From: Istiophorus platypterus
Lineage: Eukaryota > Chordata > Actinopteri > Istiophoriformes > Istiophoridae
DNA length: 64,000 bases
Assembly (NCBI GenBank): GCA_016859345.1
Contig: CM029111.1
Span: 13,023,714-13,087,713, forward strand
Reading direction: 5' to 3'
Below the pieces are notes generated by a model, which was not told the origin of the DNA, searched no databases, and saw only the letters and a program-made list of their open reading frames with translations. A program made the position numbers and the translations under genes. Below, one piece after another: positions 37,741 to 50,340 of the stretch (the stretch's first letter is position 1; each line of letters begins with the position of its first letter).

Positions 37741-38438
37741 TCGAGAGTCGGCTGGAAATGAACAGCAGCCTTCCATGTTCCTCCTCTGCTCCCGTCATAA
37801 TTAGCACAGCCAATAAAAGGCTGTGTCATTTGACCTTAGACAAATACCATCTAGAGGCACTTGCTAAGCAGCCGGTGCTGTCGTTCCTCGTTGGGGCCGT
37901 CTCTTTTGCGTACCCGTGGTTGACAAACAGTGAACGTATTAAAAAAAAAAGTAGTCAACTGAACCTCTGACACAACAAACAAACTTCGCAGTAAGAGTGG
38001 CAGGGTCAGTAGCTCTCGGTTAAGCCAATGGAGGTGACTTTTTTTCCAAACCTCCGGTGTTTGTTGTTTTTGAAAGTTTTGATATTGGGTGCGAAATATT
38101 TTTACAATCCCCTTTTAACAGGATGTCGAAGATCTCTACCCGCTGGTCCAGTAAGATCTCAACACCGAATGGGTCAAAAGCAACACCCGCAGTCGAGTAA
38201 ACGATGCCAGAATACGCCGTGTGCTTTTGCTCGGTGTAATCTCTATGCAGTGGCAGCTGCATAGAGGGAACCAGGCATTTACTGTAAATCAGCTGCTCTG
38301 TTTTGGGAACAAGTGTGAAGGTGACGCTTGTGAGATCCATTAAGATCCAATTTGAACCAATTATCTCCAATCATTAATCATTATCCCCGCAAATGTTTAA
38401 AATCAACAACACATTTGTTTCTATCTAGTCCCCATGTT

Positions 38439-38455
38439 AATATATATATATATAT
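38439..38455. repeat. Short (TA)n microsatellite
   Basis: About eight TA units are followed by T-rich DNA. Confidence 0.9.
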
Positions 38456-38514
38456 TTATTTTTTATTTTTTTTTCAAACTGGTCTCTGAAAGTTCAGAGA
38501 CATCCAGAGAACAT

Positions 38515-38640
38515 ACACCCTGTGGGCACTTTTCTTTAACTGGGATCAGCGGTGCATGCCAAAGAAGGTGTTTCATGGGGCTCAGATCCGGGCACCCATC
38601 CACCTTCTAAATTGCTTTTCAACAGGAGGTGAACTGGTGG
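38515..38640 (-). mobile_element. Fragment of a Tc1/mariner-like transposase
   Basis: On the minus strand one frame reads PDLSPMKHLLWHAPLIPVKE, which resembles the conserved SPDLNPIEHLW block near the last catalytic residue of Tc1-like transposases. No intact flanking transposase sequence is seen, so this is a short relic at most. Chance similarity is possible. Confidence 0.5.
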
Positions 38641-39949
38641 TATTGTCTCGGATGATTACCACTTTCTTGTGAGATCCTCATGCAAACCACTTCAACTTGA
38701 TGGCCTCTGGAAATTCATATTTAACAATTTCTCTATATACCCAGAATTGAACACGTTGAGTCTAATGCACAGTATGAGCATCATATAGTTACTCTGATAA
38801 TTATATTATTTATTTTAGGTTTATCAAAAGCTTTTATACCACAGATTTTATAATATGTCAGTGACAAAACCCTTTTTGATCTTCCACTGCTATGTGTAAG
38901 GGTTACTCGATTGTATGTAAACATTCTGATTATAAGTCAATGCAATGCCCTCCAGTCTCTGCCATTCCTCCAAGTTGATGTAGTTACGACAGACAGACCA
39001 TTATCCTCGCAAACAGTTGTCATTGTAATCCTCACCACTGCTGAAACAGTGAGCTGCACCCTAATGTACATAATGATTGACATCGGTTTTCATCCTTATT
39101 GATAGTATCTCTTTTTCTTCTAAACCAAGTCTCAACATTAAACACTGATAATCCTCAGTGGAAAATTATTTTTAATGTTATTTCAAGACGTAGATGTTGA
39201 AGTTTTCGATACAAGGGTAGCTATTAACATGAACCCCCCCCCCCCAAAAAAAAATGAAAATACTAGCTGATTCCTACCCTCTATTGTATTTAACTTGGTG
39301 TTCTGTTGCTAAATGCATTTTTTATACGTGATACATTACATATGAATTTTGAATATTGTATTGTCTGCAATGACTGTCATCCTGGGGATTATGCAGGAGC
39401 AACGTGTGCTCTGTGTTGGGCACGATTTCCTCAGACTCACAGGCTATAAGAATGAATAGGATTGGTTGTGAATTAAGAGAATTTTCCTTCCCTGTTTCTT
39501 ACCTTTTCCACTTGCATGTTTAAGTCTCCAACAGTTACAACAGAAAAATGTGAGGAAATGGCATATCTAGGAACATGCTAGGTATTTTCATGCAAAGCAA
39601 AGTATATATTATAGGCTTGGTTTCAGGCAATAAAAGTACTGGAATAGTAATAACATCATTTGAATTTTTGGCTAAAGAATAGGTTGCAGAACTTGTAGAA
39701 AACATTACGCAACATCTACAACATATACAATCAACCACTGCCAGCAGTCACTGAATACTTGATACTAATCTCATTTAAGCAGCAAAGACAAATAGTGGCG
39801 ATGTTTTGCTATCAGGCAGTAAAATACTTTTAGAAGATGATTGTTGAATTTGCTTGTAACTAAGAACCCAACCAATGTGCAAATTGGTGGAAATTTACCT
39901 TTGAATCAGACGGCGTTGCCCATAAATGCTTATTAAACAATTGCTTATT

Positions 39950-40200
39950 ATAATGGTGCCTCCACCAAGGCCAACTTCAAAGAATATACACCAGGCTTCA
40001 GAGGAGAAAATTAAAATTAAAATCTGTGCAAAAATTTAATGGGTTCTTCGCTGGCCCATGTCACATCCCTCCACCAACTTCGGTGCAAATCAGTTCAGTA
40101 ATTTGTGTGTAATTCTACAGACAAACAAATGGACCAACTAACCAGCAAACAATTAGACAAGTGATAACATAAACACCAAAGGTAATAATATACTATTATG
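39950..40200 (+). repeat. Common teleost interspersed repeat, diverged copy
   Basis: It starts with GGTGCCTCCACCAAGG and continues with GGGTTCTTCGCTGGCCCATG, CACATCCCTCCACCAACTT, AAATCAGTTCAGTAATTTG and ACAGACAAACAAATGGACC, ending near GATAACATAAACACC. This order matches a repeat seen widely in fish genomes in which the ends (CCTCCGCCAAGG and GGCGGAGG) are inverted copies. It is identified by memory of the pattern. Confidence 0.62.
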
Positions 40201-40261
40201 ATAACTCTTTAGCAGTATTTCAGTCATTTGGAGAATTTTACTATGGAAAATGGACGACATC

Positions 40262-40352
40262 CATATGGAGATTCTGTCCAAAGCAGCCAACCGCCATCCC
40301 TGTGATTGGTAGGTAACCCGACGTACCTGCTGAGCATCAGTCGCCCCATGTT
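40262..40352 (-). mobile_element. tRNA-derived SINE fragment
   Basis: The minus strand reads GCTCAGCAGGTACGTCGGGT, ACCTACCAATCACAGGG, ATGGCGGTT and then GGCTGCTTTGGACAG. This follows the common fish SINE head GCTCAGnAGGTAGAGCGGGT, CACTAATCnCAGGGTTGG, CGGTTCGATCCC. The A box is still recognisable; the B box is eroded. Confidence 0.6.
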
Positions 40353-43300
40353 GCGGTGCATAAACACCAGGGCTGTCTTCTCAAAGTCAATGCAGAAACA
40401 ACAGGGTGGTAGGCTTGTAAAATGACTTGTCTTAAATTGACCAGACTACAAATATGACTGTGACAGAGGTAGAGACAGGCGACGTTGGCCACTTTGATGC
40501 TCTCAGCTCCAGGGTCCCGTTGACAGCGCTGTCAGCTGCCCGAGTCAGGAGAGACGGGATTTCATAACCGGGCTTTGATCAAGGCACCAACTTTCTCCGA
40601 CTGTGTGGAAACCTGATGTTTTCACATTACAGATAATGTACATATAGATTAAAACTCAAGTTTTTAGGTATAACATGAGTCATTTACAGGAGTATGTTGT
40701 GAGGCAGCTGAACTGACACTATATGTGCAGGTAGTGAATTTTATATTTTGCTATTTCAAAGAAAGCACCAGTGCCACGGTAGAGAGTGTGATCAGACTAT
40801 TTCCACCTGTTTAAGATGAAATACAAATTAAAGACTTTACAACTTAATACTTCAGCTACTTTGTACACCCCTTGCTTTAATAATGACTATTGACTACTGA
40901 GTGGGCTCAATAGTCATAATTCTCATCCCTGATTTTGCCACAAAACATTTGAGAATGGGCGATGTTCCATAAAACTAATTACAAAGAACTGTATGACATT
41001 TTCTCTGGAGATGAATGGTTATGGAGGCACTGTTAATCTCAGACTACCTCAGTTATAATGTGTAAGGTCTGGGTCCCTAAACCATGCGTCACACGGACAA
41101 CACATAAGAATGCAACATATAGAGCAAACTATGGAGCACTGATTGAACTAAATATGTCCACATATCAATTCTGAATTACTTCAACTACTATCAAGTGCAG
41201 TTCACTATGTCATCCATTAATGCCGAGAAAACTAAATTGTGTGCATAGTCATTTGTTATTCAGAAGTTGCTGAACGTTTAAAGTAGGGGTGGGGTGGTGC
41301 CGTGATAATAATACAGCATTGACCTGCCTGAATGTGAAACTTTGAAGCCAGAAAAATAACAAGAAGAAAATTTGTAGTCATAAGAGATTACTCCAATATG
41401 GTACAGGGTGACACATTAAATGTAATTGCGTCTTTTTTCCTGGCAGGCAGGAAATTTCCCACAGCGACCGACCACAGAATAAATTCTGTGATGCTAATGG
41501 AGACTCTGTTGTTTAATGAAATGAAAGCTTAAAAAGGTATTTTTATGAGGGGTTTTTTTTTCATCATCATTGAGGAGCAAAGGCCCATTATTATCGCAGG
41601 ATTATTTGTTGCCGTCATTCCCCGGCATTGCCTACTTAAGACAGAAGCTGTAAAGAAGAGCTATGGTCTCTAAAGGGGGAGATATACAGCAAGCGGAGCC
41701 TCACATGACAAATGAGTAGCTCGGCCCACGCTTATTTATGGCTACTTAAAGCTGTCAGTTGGAGATGATAAAGGGTGACCGCTTGATTAGAAAAGTGTTA
41801 GATCGGTCCAGTCCCGGTGACCCGCGACAGGAACAGATGAGCAGGGGAAAGTTGGCGATAGTGCCGGGGAAACTGTTTTTTTCTTGACAGGTATACTGGT
41901 TCGGGATGCTGGCAAAAAAAAAAAAAACAAAAGACAAAAAAAGAAGCCTGAAGAGGATATGGATGTCAGGGTGTCTGGAGGTGTACCTCAGACTAACCTA
42001 CATTTGTGGTGACTGACATCAAGAGAGGCACCGAACTGGGTGTCATACCCCTTAAGTCTTTGTCAAGTAAAATGATTCTGTGGTAAAAATAGAAATTTCA
42101 AGATGAGAGGAAAGATAGCCGAATATAATGGGAGGGTGCCAGTAGCTCTCCTGGGTGATAGGTGAAGAAATTGATTTGAAAAAAATCAATTTGCAATCAC
42201 CTTCATTACTATATCGTGACCTTTACTTGGACATTTCAAATGTGATCTCTAAAGCATATAATTGGTGGGGGATGAAGATAGAGGCGATTCTCCATTAACT
42301 TTCCTTTTCTTTGTCATCAAATTCAATTGAAATAAATAATTAAAAATAGTAATTTAACATTCAATCTAAAGAGCTAAATGCACAATCTGTGATTTTATAT
42401 TTAATATCATGCCTCATCTAATTTTTCATCTACAGAAAACTGAACTGACAGGCCAAATAAAAAAAATCCTCATCAACAGTTCTTATGAGGAAATGAATGT
42501 AGTGCGATTTTACTGTAACTATGACACAGATTAGATGTTCAGCTCTTGGCCTCAGAATTTCAGATGGCTTATCTGCCATCTTCTGTATTAAGTGGGTCTT
42601 CTGCTGCAATGCAGTTAAGCAGTAGTTCAAAGACTGATGGGCACTCTCAGATCTCTTTTTTCTAAATTGCTGCTGCTGTGCCATCTTGTTAAGTGCAAGG
42701 TTAAGTATCATGGTCTCACTGAAGCATGCTCTGTTGGTTGATGGACCAGGGTTTGCTGAAAGAGGGGGAGCCACAGAAACCAAATATTGCCAACAAAAAT
42801 TTCACGTGTATAATCACAGTTGAAACGGCCATGTGAGTCCCCACTCAGAGCCATTAAAAAAAAAAAAACTCTGCCACCCTTTATTGTGGAGAAACCATCC
42901 CAATATTTGAATTTAACAGAATGATACTTGCAGAATGACGAAACAATAATCCTGTATTGTGCCTCCAGTTGATTTGTAGGCCTAAATAAATACACTGCCT
43001 TTAGGGAACAGTTATATAATCACAGGAGGCATGCAAATGCATTTTCTGTTGCAAATGTATTTCTTCCTATTAATTAATCAGCTCTTCAAATCGTTGCATT
43101 TAATCATCATTTCAAGTTTGCAGCCTCTTACCTTAATGAGTTTGTGCTATATGGGTGATGAACCTTAATAGGTCTTACAGAAATATACCTGAAAAAAGAC
43201 TGTAATAGTTGTCTCATTAAGAAACCTGTTTTCAACTTGCTTGACTTCCTTTCATGATGATTGACAAGAAGGGCACAACAAGAAACAAGAACAAGAAACT

Positions 43301-43596
43301 GGTGGGACGTGCAAAGGGTGGTTAGGCCACAAATACAAAATGCCTAAGAACATCATACTCTAAATAGCTGTGGCTGTGTTGATAGCTGTGACTGTTCTTC
43401 TCAGTGGATTACCAGTAACAACCCGTTCCTCTGGCTGGTAGCAGCCAGATCATCTTCATGTATACGCGGTTTTTGCCATGGGAACCGACTCTCTTGTCAG
43501 TTTCCACTAAAAAACCGCAGGCCTCTCGTGTGCAATGCAGTGATCCCCTAGCAGTGTCAGTGTCACCGTTACAGTCGTTATTACTTGACTTAAAAA
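40353..43596. other. Intergenic, no gene supported
   Basis: No gene or recognised repeat was found. A 117-codon minus-strand ORF at 42430-42783 has no recognisable domain. Confidence 0.55.
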
Positions 43597-43775
43597 TGTC
43601 ATCCCAATTTCCTCGAGCCCAAGGTGACATCTTCAAAATGTCTTGCTTTGTCTTACCGACACTCAACAAAATTTTTCAGTCATTGCAGGCTAAGAAAACC
43701 ACTAAATAGTAACATCTGAATATAGGAACAAGGGAATTATGGGCATTTTTTTTCTTTAAAAAATTGAATTTTCAT
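43597..43775 (+). repeat. Dispersed repeat fragment, same family as 6182-6524
   Basis: The sequence TCATCCCAATTTCCTCGAGC continues with CCAAGGTGACATCTTCAAAATG and TTGCTTTGTCTTACCGACA, ending with AATTATGGGCATTTTT. This corresponds to the central part of the abundant teleost repeat that contains GCCCAAGGTGACGTCTTC and terminates in GGGCTGCAACTAA. Confidence 0.62.
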
Positions 43776-46700
43776 CATTTGATGCCAAGGTAAACTTTTT
43801 TTTTTTAATTTTCTGTCTCTAACCTTTGTAAAAATATTATGTTTTACTATATCAAACTGTAACGTCACTATTCCAAAGATTTACATTATTTCAATCACTC
43901 CTCAAATATGTCACACTGGTCAACAAGCAGTGTCTATTGGATTATAATTTTATAGTCTCTAGATCTGCCATTTGACAAGATGTTTACACAGAGAAGAAAA
44001 TTAACATCAGATTAGATTTGCATTATGCTAATTATGTTGACCACTGCAGGTCAATGCTGGTAGTCATAAATGCAGTGCAGATGTCTCACACAAAACCGGG
44101 GACAGAAGGCAGATGGAGCTTAAAATTAACACAGGGGGCAAGCACATCTCCATGGCTGCAGTTGCTGACTGCTGGGAACGGGAGATAACGGTGATACGAT
44201 TTCAGATGCCTTGGGTTTAGCCTGCTCCTTCAGAAAGACACTGACAATATTCAGTGTCATCGACTGTTCGTGAGGAACAATGCTGTGCCTGTGTTTTGGG
44301 GGGTTTGTAAGTAAAGAGTAAAGACTTGGCTGAGCCAATGAGGGCCAATTATCTTGGAAGATACATTGCACTTTAATATGTGACACAGGCGCATACTTTC
44401 AAACGAAGGACAAAGATTTTGACATCAGACTTTTGTTGCCGTCGCGACCATGTACGATGCCATTTTCCCAGTGCGACATTTGTTTAGTGTTTGGTTAAGT
44501 TGTTGACACGAAAGTTGATAGAAGTGCTGGGGTCAGTGACCCTCTGCGTCAGTTTAAGTGATGGATTTATTGTAAATGTGTCATTTCCTGAAGCTGCAAG
44601 AAGGAAGAATAAAGAAGTTGAAAAATCTGTGCAAAAAAAAAAAAAAAGGGTAAAATGTTCGAGACGATTCAAACGGTAAGACAACAAACCTCAATCGGTC
44701 ATTTGATTATCGTCGGAGACCTAAGTGCTGATACAATTCAGCAATAACTAATATGGATTAATTAATAAACAGTTTTATTTGATAATACTTTTAAGGTTTT
44801 TAGTCAGCTAGGTACAGTTGCAGGCTGAGAGCCTTTTGATTTATCTCACTGAGTTACCCTTGTCATATCATCATTCCGTATAGTGCCTTTCTCAAATCCA
44901 GCAAAAAGAAAGACTTATTTAAATTATGGAAAAGTGCCTAAAATTCAATGAGGAAAATTACTGAATTAAATGTGGATTTGATATAATGCCACAAAATATG
45001 TTCTTCCTTTTTACAGCCAACTTTATTGCACTCACCTGGTGAAGTAAAATGCATTGATCCCACTTAGAAAATAGAAAATAGGTTTTACCATAACAGAGTG
45101 ATCAAAAAGCCTCGTGTCACAAAAAAGGTGGAACTGATCTACACTGCTCGATACCTATAAAATAAAGTGTTCAAAAAAAGAGAAGGTTTTTCATAATTTC
45201 ATGTTGTAAAAAAGTAGGACAATGGGTTAATTTACATATTGAGCCCTTTACACACTGGTTTAAATGTCGCCATGATTGCAAATGAAGGAAACCTACTGCC
45301 ATCTTGTGGAATCTAAGGGGAAAGATGACCAAATAGTTTTCAGTGCCAAAGGAGTCCAGTCATCTAGAGTGTGAGTCACTTTCCCTTGCTATCCCATGGA
45401 GAACCTGCTGGTACGAATTTAATATAGGAATACAAGTTACAGAAAGAGCCAACAGCAACCCAGCATTTTATTCTGCTTGGTATGAGACCAAAACCTATCT
45501 TTGAATAGTCTAAACAAATACTTCTGCTCTTTACTGTGCCATAGTTGGTTTTGTTTTATCCCAGAGAGAATTCACCTTGGTCATGTTCTTTTACAGCTAT
45601 ATCGTATTCACAGGTAACATAACACAAGCTGTGCAGGAAGTCAGGCGTGCAAGATTTTATCGGGTTATTTTTATAGCATGTTCTAATTGTAGAATTCGTA
45701 ATTCGTGCGCAGGCAGCTGCAGACAATACAAAAAATGAATGCCTAGTGATACTGTGACAATCCAGAATGAACTGTGTGGTACGACTACAAGCTCAATATT
45801 GTATCTAATGCTGAGGACTGTGCCATGTTTATGTCAGTCCCAGGCTCTCTGATATCACTGTGGCATGGTGTTGATCCTGGTTGGAAGAAGAGCAAGACCG
45901 CTTCTTAAGGCACACCTTTAAAAACCCTAATATTTTTGCAGAGGGAAACTGCACCAAGCGCCTTCCTGCCCGAGCATAAGCTCTCAGGTATGTTGTGCTG
46001 TGTTGTGCTTGGTCAGCTCATAAGCGCATGGTTCAAATGTAGCTGTACCCACGGAGCAGGGAGTGCCAGAGTCTGAGTGTTTAATGCACAGAGATTATTT
46101 GTCAGTGAGGAGAATTAATCAAGCTTGGAGCCTTTGGAGCTGTGAGTAATGAGGATGGAGAAGAGCCACCAGGAAGATGTGATGAGGATTTAGAATTCAG
46201 TTCACGGCAGGGAAGCACCCTATGTCAAAGAGACAGGTCTTTTTTTTTTCCCTTCTTCCTTTTTGCCAGTAGACAGAGACTTCTCAGTCATACGCTTTCC
46301 TGTCTGATTCTCATGCAGAAGATCTTTGACTGTTTTGAATACAGTACATGACAAGACTAAACTCGTGAGAAGAAAATACAATTCTGTTTCATTTTGTGTG
46401 GTTTTTGTTCGGTGTTTATATTCAGCTCTTTAGTGTTTATCTGCAATTATATATTACGTAACATTATGCAAGAACTAGGATGACTAGGATCTGATGTTAA
46501 TTACCAACTCATAAAGAGATAGGGTGACAATTTAAAGCAACACTGCAAATGTTGACTGTAGTGTTGTTACTTATTTCATTAAAGTTATGCAAAAGCATGT
46601 GTGGTGCTGTCTAGACTGAGAGATGCTCCAGGCCAACAACACTGGAGTTTTGACTGCAGTAATCATACAGCACTACATCCTGCACCACAACCTTGGATCT

Positions 46701-47079
46701 GCTGCTCTCAGAGAGGGGCAAATTCATCTCATATTAAAGGTGGTTGAGGCCGGAGGAAAAATCGCAACCCACAACTCCTTCAGTCATCACTTTCGTGTTT
46801 GGCGATTCATTTTGGAATGATGTGTGTCTTCAAAGTCAAAGGAGGAATTTTATCTCGGTGCGATGCATGATAAAAGATTATATATCATATTATTTAACGT
46901 GGAGAGTTCAACAGCTTTAAAACTGAACTACAATATTTCTTTTTTAAGAGTCCTGACAAATTATTATTGTATTGATATGCTGGCAGAAAACAGAAGTGTT
47001 TTCAGAGTTTAAAAATAGACCAACGCTGTATTTATTTGTTTACATGTTCAGAACTAAATAACAAGCTGGAATTTACTGT
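43776..47079. other. Intergenic, no gene supported
   Basis: Only short unremarkable ORFs are present. No gene or confident repeat was recognised. Confidence 0.55.
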
Positions 47080-47335
47080 TCCCAGTCAGGAAATAGTCTG
47101 TCAAGTTGTCACCATAACTTCTGTTGGTAGATGTTTTTGTTACCATTGGACAGAGCCTGTTTAGCTATTTCCCCCTATTTCTCTGTCTTCACATTAAGCC
47201 AAGCCAAACGGCTGCTGGATGTAGCTACATATTCAATGTGCAGACAGCCTCTGAGTTACTGAGTGATATTGATCTTCTCGCATGAGGGAGAAAAGTTTTC
47301 AATAATGCCAAACTATTGATTTAAGTGCCACATGT
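47080..47335 (+). repeat. Common percomorph interspersed repeat, diverged copy
   Basis: Diagnostic pieces in order are CCCAGTCAGGAAATAGTCTG, TTGTCACCATAACTTCTG, TTACCATTGGACAGAGCC, AGCTATTTCCCCCTATTTC, TTAAGCCAAGCC, CGGCTGCTGGATGTAGCTAC, TGATATTGATCTTCTCGCA and ATGCCAAACTATTGATTTAA. A repeat with this order of blocks is frequent in percomorph fish. Confidence 0.68.
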
Positions 47336-50084
47336 ATTCATAGATAATTATCAGTGACACACTGAAGCAACACTGTGAACTTTAAAATTCAGACTAGGGT
47401 AAAAACTTTTGAGTCTCAAAACTGATGAATAGTTCATCACAAGTCTTTGCTCAGCCACACCAACATACTGAATATCTCAGTGTCCCAATTTCAGCAGCAA
47501 AAGCCATTCAAATCAAAGCTGATTTGTTTGGCCTTTCCTGTTCTGGAAACCAGATCACTTCTAGTTGTCAGTAATCTCATCACATAATAGCTTTTCATTA
47601 CAGAGCAAAGATGCCTGGGCTGCTCTGGTCTGACGCCCAGAATCGAAGGACCCAGTGTGCATGGTACATATTTCACCCAACGTCTCAGCAAAAGCCTAAA
47701 AATGACAACAAGCCATCCGTATGGTAATCGTATCTCGGGGAGATTGCAATACAATAAAAGTGAGCGTAACAATCACAGCACCTCCATTGCTTTATTCAAC
47801 ACATTCTGCCATGAGTTCATTTATAGGCACCAGTAGTCCATCAGCGTTACAGAGGCCATGTGAGAGGTGCCTGATGTATCCAAGCAGTCACAGCTCTTTG
47901 AGAAGACATGCTGTATAGCAACAATAAAAAGGCAATAGTATAAAGTATGAGTATAGAACACAATGACGTGTCAGGCAGCTGTAGTAAGATCTGATCTGAA
48001 ACAGCAATGAGACAGTCTGATTTTAGGACAAATACTGGTTAAAATGAAAAAAAAGTCATAAAAATGATTTATTAAGGACAAGAAAATATGTCAGCTTAGG
48101 CAGAATCTGTTCCCAGAATGATTTGATTCTAAAGGGAAAGATGACCAACGTGACTTGAATATAAAATTAAAAAACTTTAAAGAAAATATCAAAACTTAAA
48201 AGCCTGTGATTGGCCTTTAGACAGACAGACAATAATGAGGATAGTAGAAGTTCGACCAAAACCTAGACATCAGAGACATATAACTAACCAAAACCTTTAC
48301 TCGTGGGATAAACCTGATGATAATGTGATTGTTTTTCTACCAAAAGCAGGGTAAGTTATACTCTTGTTGGAAATATCAGAGCCAGTGGATATATAACTCT
48401 TTAGTCCTTAAACCCGCCACAATTTTTTGGAATTTCCACCTCAAAAATGTAACTGAATACCCAAACTTTGCATGCAAAATAAACAACTTTGTGCTCTTTT
48501 GAAAGAAATTGAAATTCAAAGTACTACTGAACCTGTTCCAGAAACTTTGAGCTGGAACTCTACCAAATTCCATGCAGTATAAATGAAACACAATACGTAA
48601 TACTTTCCATTTTAGCTATCTGGTGAGCTTTGGTGAGCCGAATGTTCCACACTCGGTGTCCTTCTTCAAATGGGAGCGACGGGTCACATTTTAATGTCAG
48701 ATATAGCCTGGCCCTGGTGCCAAGACCACTAAGGTAGGAAGGGTTAAAGTGCTTCATAATGCTTTATTAAAAGGAGAGAAAAAAGGGAACATCTCCTTTC
48801 TGGGAGGAAATCCGTAACAAATGTACACTGCTTTCAGGCACCAACTAGACGTGCTGAAAAAATCTATTAAGGAAGTCTTATTTCCTCCCAATTTCAGTTT
48901 TAGATAAATAATTCCTTTGACAAATATTCCTGCCATTGGCACATAAGAATTTAATAGTAGCATAAAGCTAATGGCCAAGGTTCTGGCAGATTGGAACTTT
49001 TAAGGTCATTCCTCATCCATAATGACAAAATTAACCAATATCTACTTCACGTTATTTATGTTCTTCATGATAAAAGTGCCTTCATGTCCGACCAAAATTT
49101 GTTCAGCTGCCGCTACCCATCAAATGCCTTTCCAGCATTTGAGAGGTTAGAGTTTCATTGATTTTGGAACGTTTTGCCCTGTTATTATTTCTTCTTGTCT
49201 TTAAAATCATTGGTTAGAACTTACAAAGGTTCTTTACTTTTATTCCTTTGTGATTTGCCCCCCCCCCTTTACACAGAAGTTTTTACTAAGTTTAGAATGT
49301 TTTCAGGTTATATAATCAACCAGAGTATATCTGCATTGATGCCTTCTTTTAAATGAATCAAATATGTTTTTTATAAAGAATTATAATATGGTAGTAAGTT
49401 ATTTTACTCCAAACCATTACTTCTCTTTATCCAAACATTTTGAGTTACCAGTACTCAAACAGCCTGATAGCTAGTTCAGATAAGTTATTTCTGATTATTT
49501 ACAGCCCAGCATTAATTGCAAGTGCACCACAATTAAGAATGTCTTCACTCCTTGTTGTAGAGTGAGTGACAAGGCCTCAGCTGATGTACCATTGAGGTTT
49601 CCCTCAGAAGAGCAATCTACACTACAGAGAGGTAGGCCAGGCTGTCTAGTTAGCACTTCGGCGGCAGCTCTCTGTGGTCCCCCATGACTGGAATGAAAGC
49701 TATGTAGCATGACATTTCATCGATATAAGGAGGGTAGGCTGAAGGGGTTTAATTCCTAATCCAGCTGGTTTATGTGGGCTCAGGCCCACTCAAGAGCTTA
49801 TTCAGATGCATTAGAGGTACTGCATGTGGAAGGACAAGCATGACAGGACATTGGCACCCTTTGGACCTTGTGCTAGGAGATTCTATGGCCGCTCCGAGGA
49901 GACAGTATCCGACATGTCAGAATAGCCTGTAATTCCATCTATTATTCAATCCACAAGCAGTGCCCGTAGTGTGCCATTTCAATGAAGCCGATTTGGTAGT
50001 ACTGTCACATATGTTTTGTTCAGAATGAGAATATTGGATAATTAGTTCAGTTTGTATTCCGTCAGGAACTTAAGTTTAGTGTTA
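47336..50084. other. Intergenic, no gene supported
   Basis: No exon is supported. Short ORFs occur on both strands without recognisable domains. Confidence 0.55.
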
Positions 50085-50340
50085 ATTTTGACCTCTTGGT
50101 GCCGCTAAATGAAAAAATATCGCAATCGCCGTAGTCATTATGAGTCAGCTTCTCGGGACAATGGATGTGTGCACCGAGCTTAATGGCGAAACCTTTCAGT
50201 AGTTCCTCAGTAGCGCCTCTAGACCAAAGTGGTAGACCGGTGGATAACGGACCGATGGACCAACAGACTGGCAGACCAAACAGCATTGCCATTTCAAGAG
50301 CCATGCTGCTAACGTGGCAAAAAAACAAACAGGTTTCCAT
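50085..50340 (+). repeat. Common teleost interspersed repeat, diverged copy
   Basis: Blocks in order are CTCTTGGTGCCGCTAAATG, CGCAATCGCCGTAGTCATTA, CTTCTCGGGACAATGGATGT, CACCGAGCTTAATGGCGAA, TAGACCAAAGTGGTAGACCG and AGAGCCATGCTGCTAACGTG. This follows a well-known fish repeat whose 3' end reads GAGCCATGCTGCTAGC. Confidence 0.68.
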
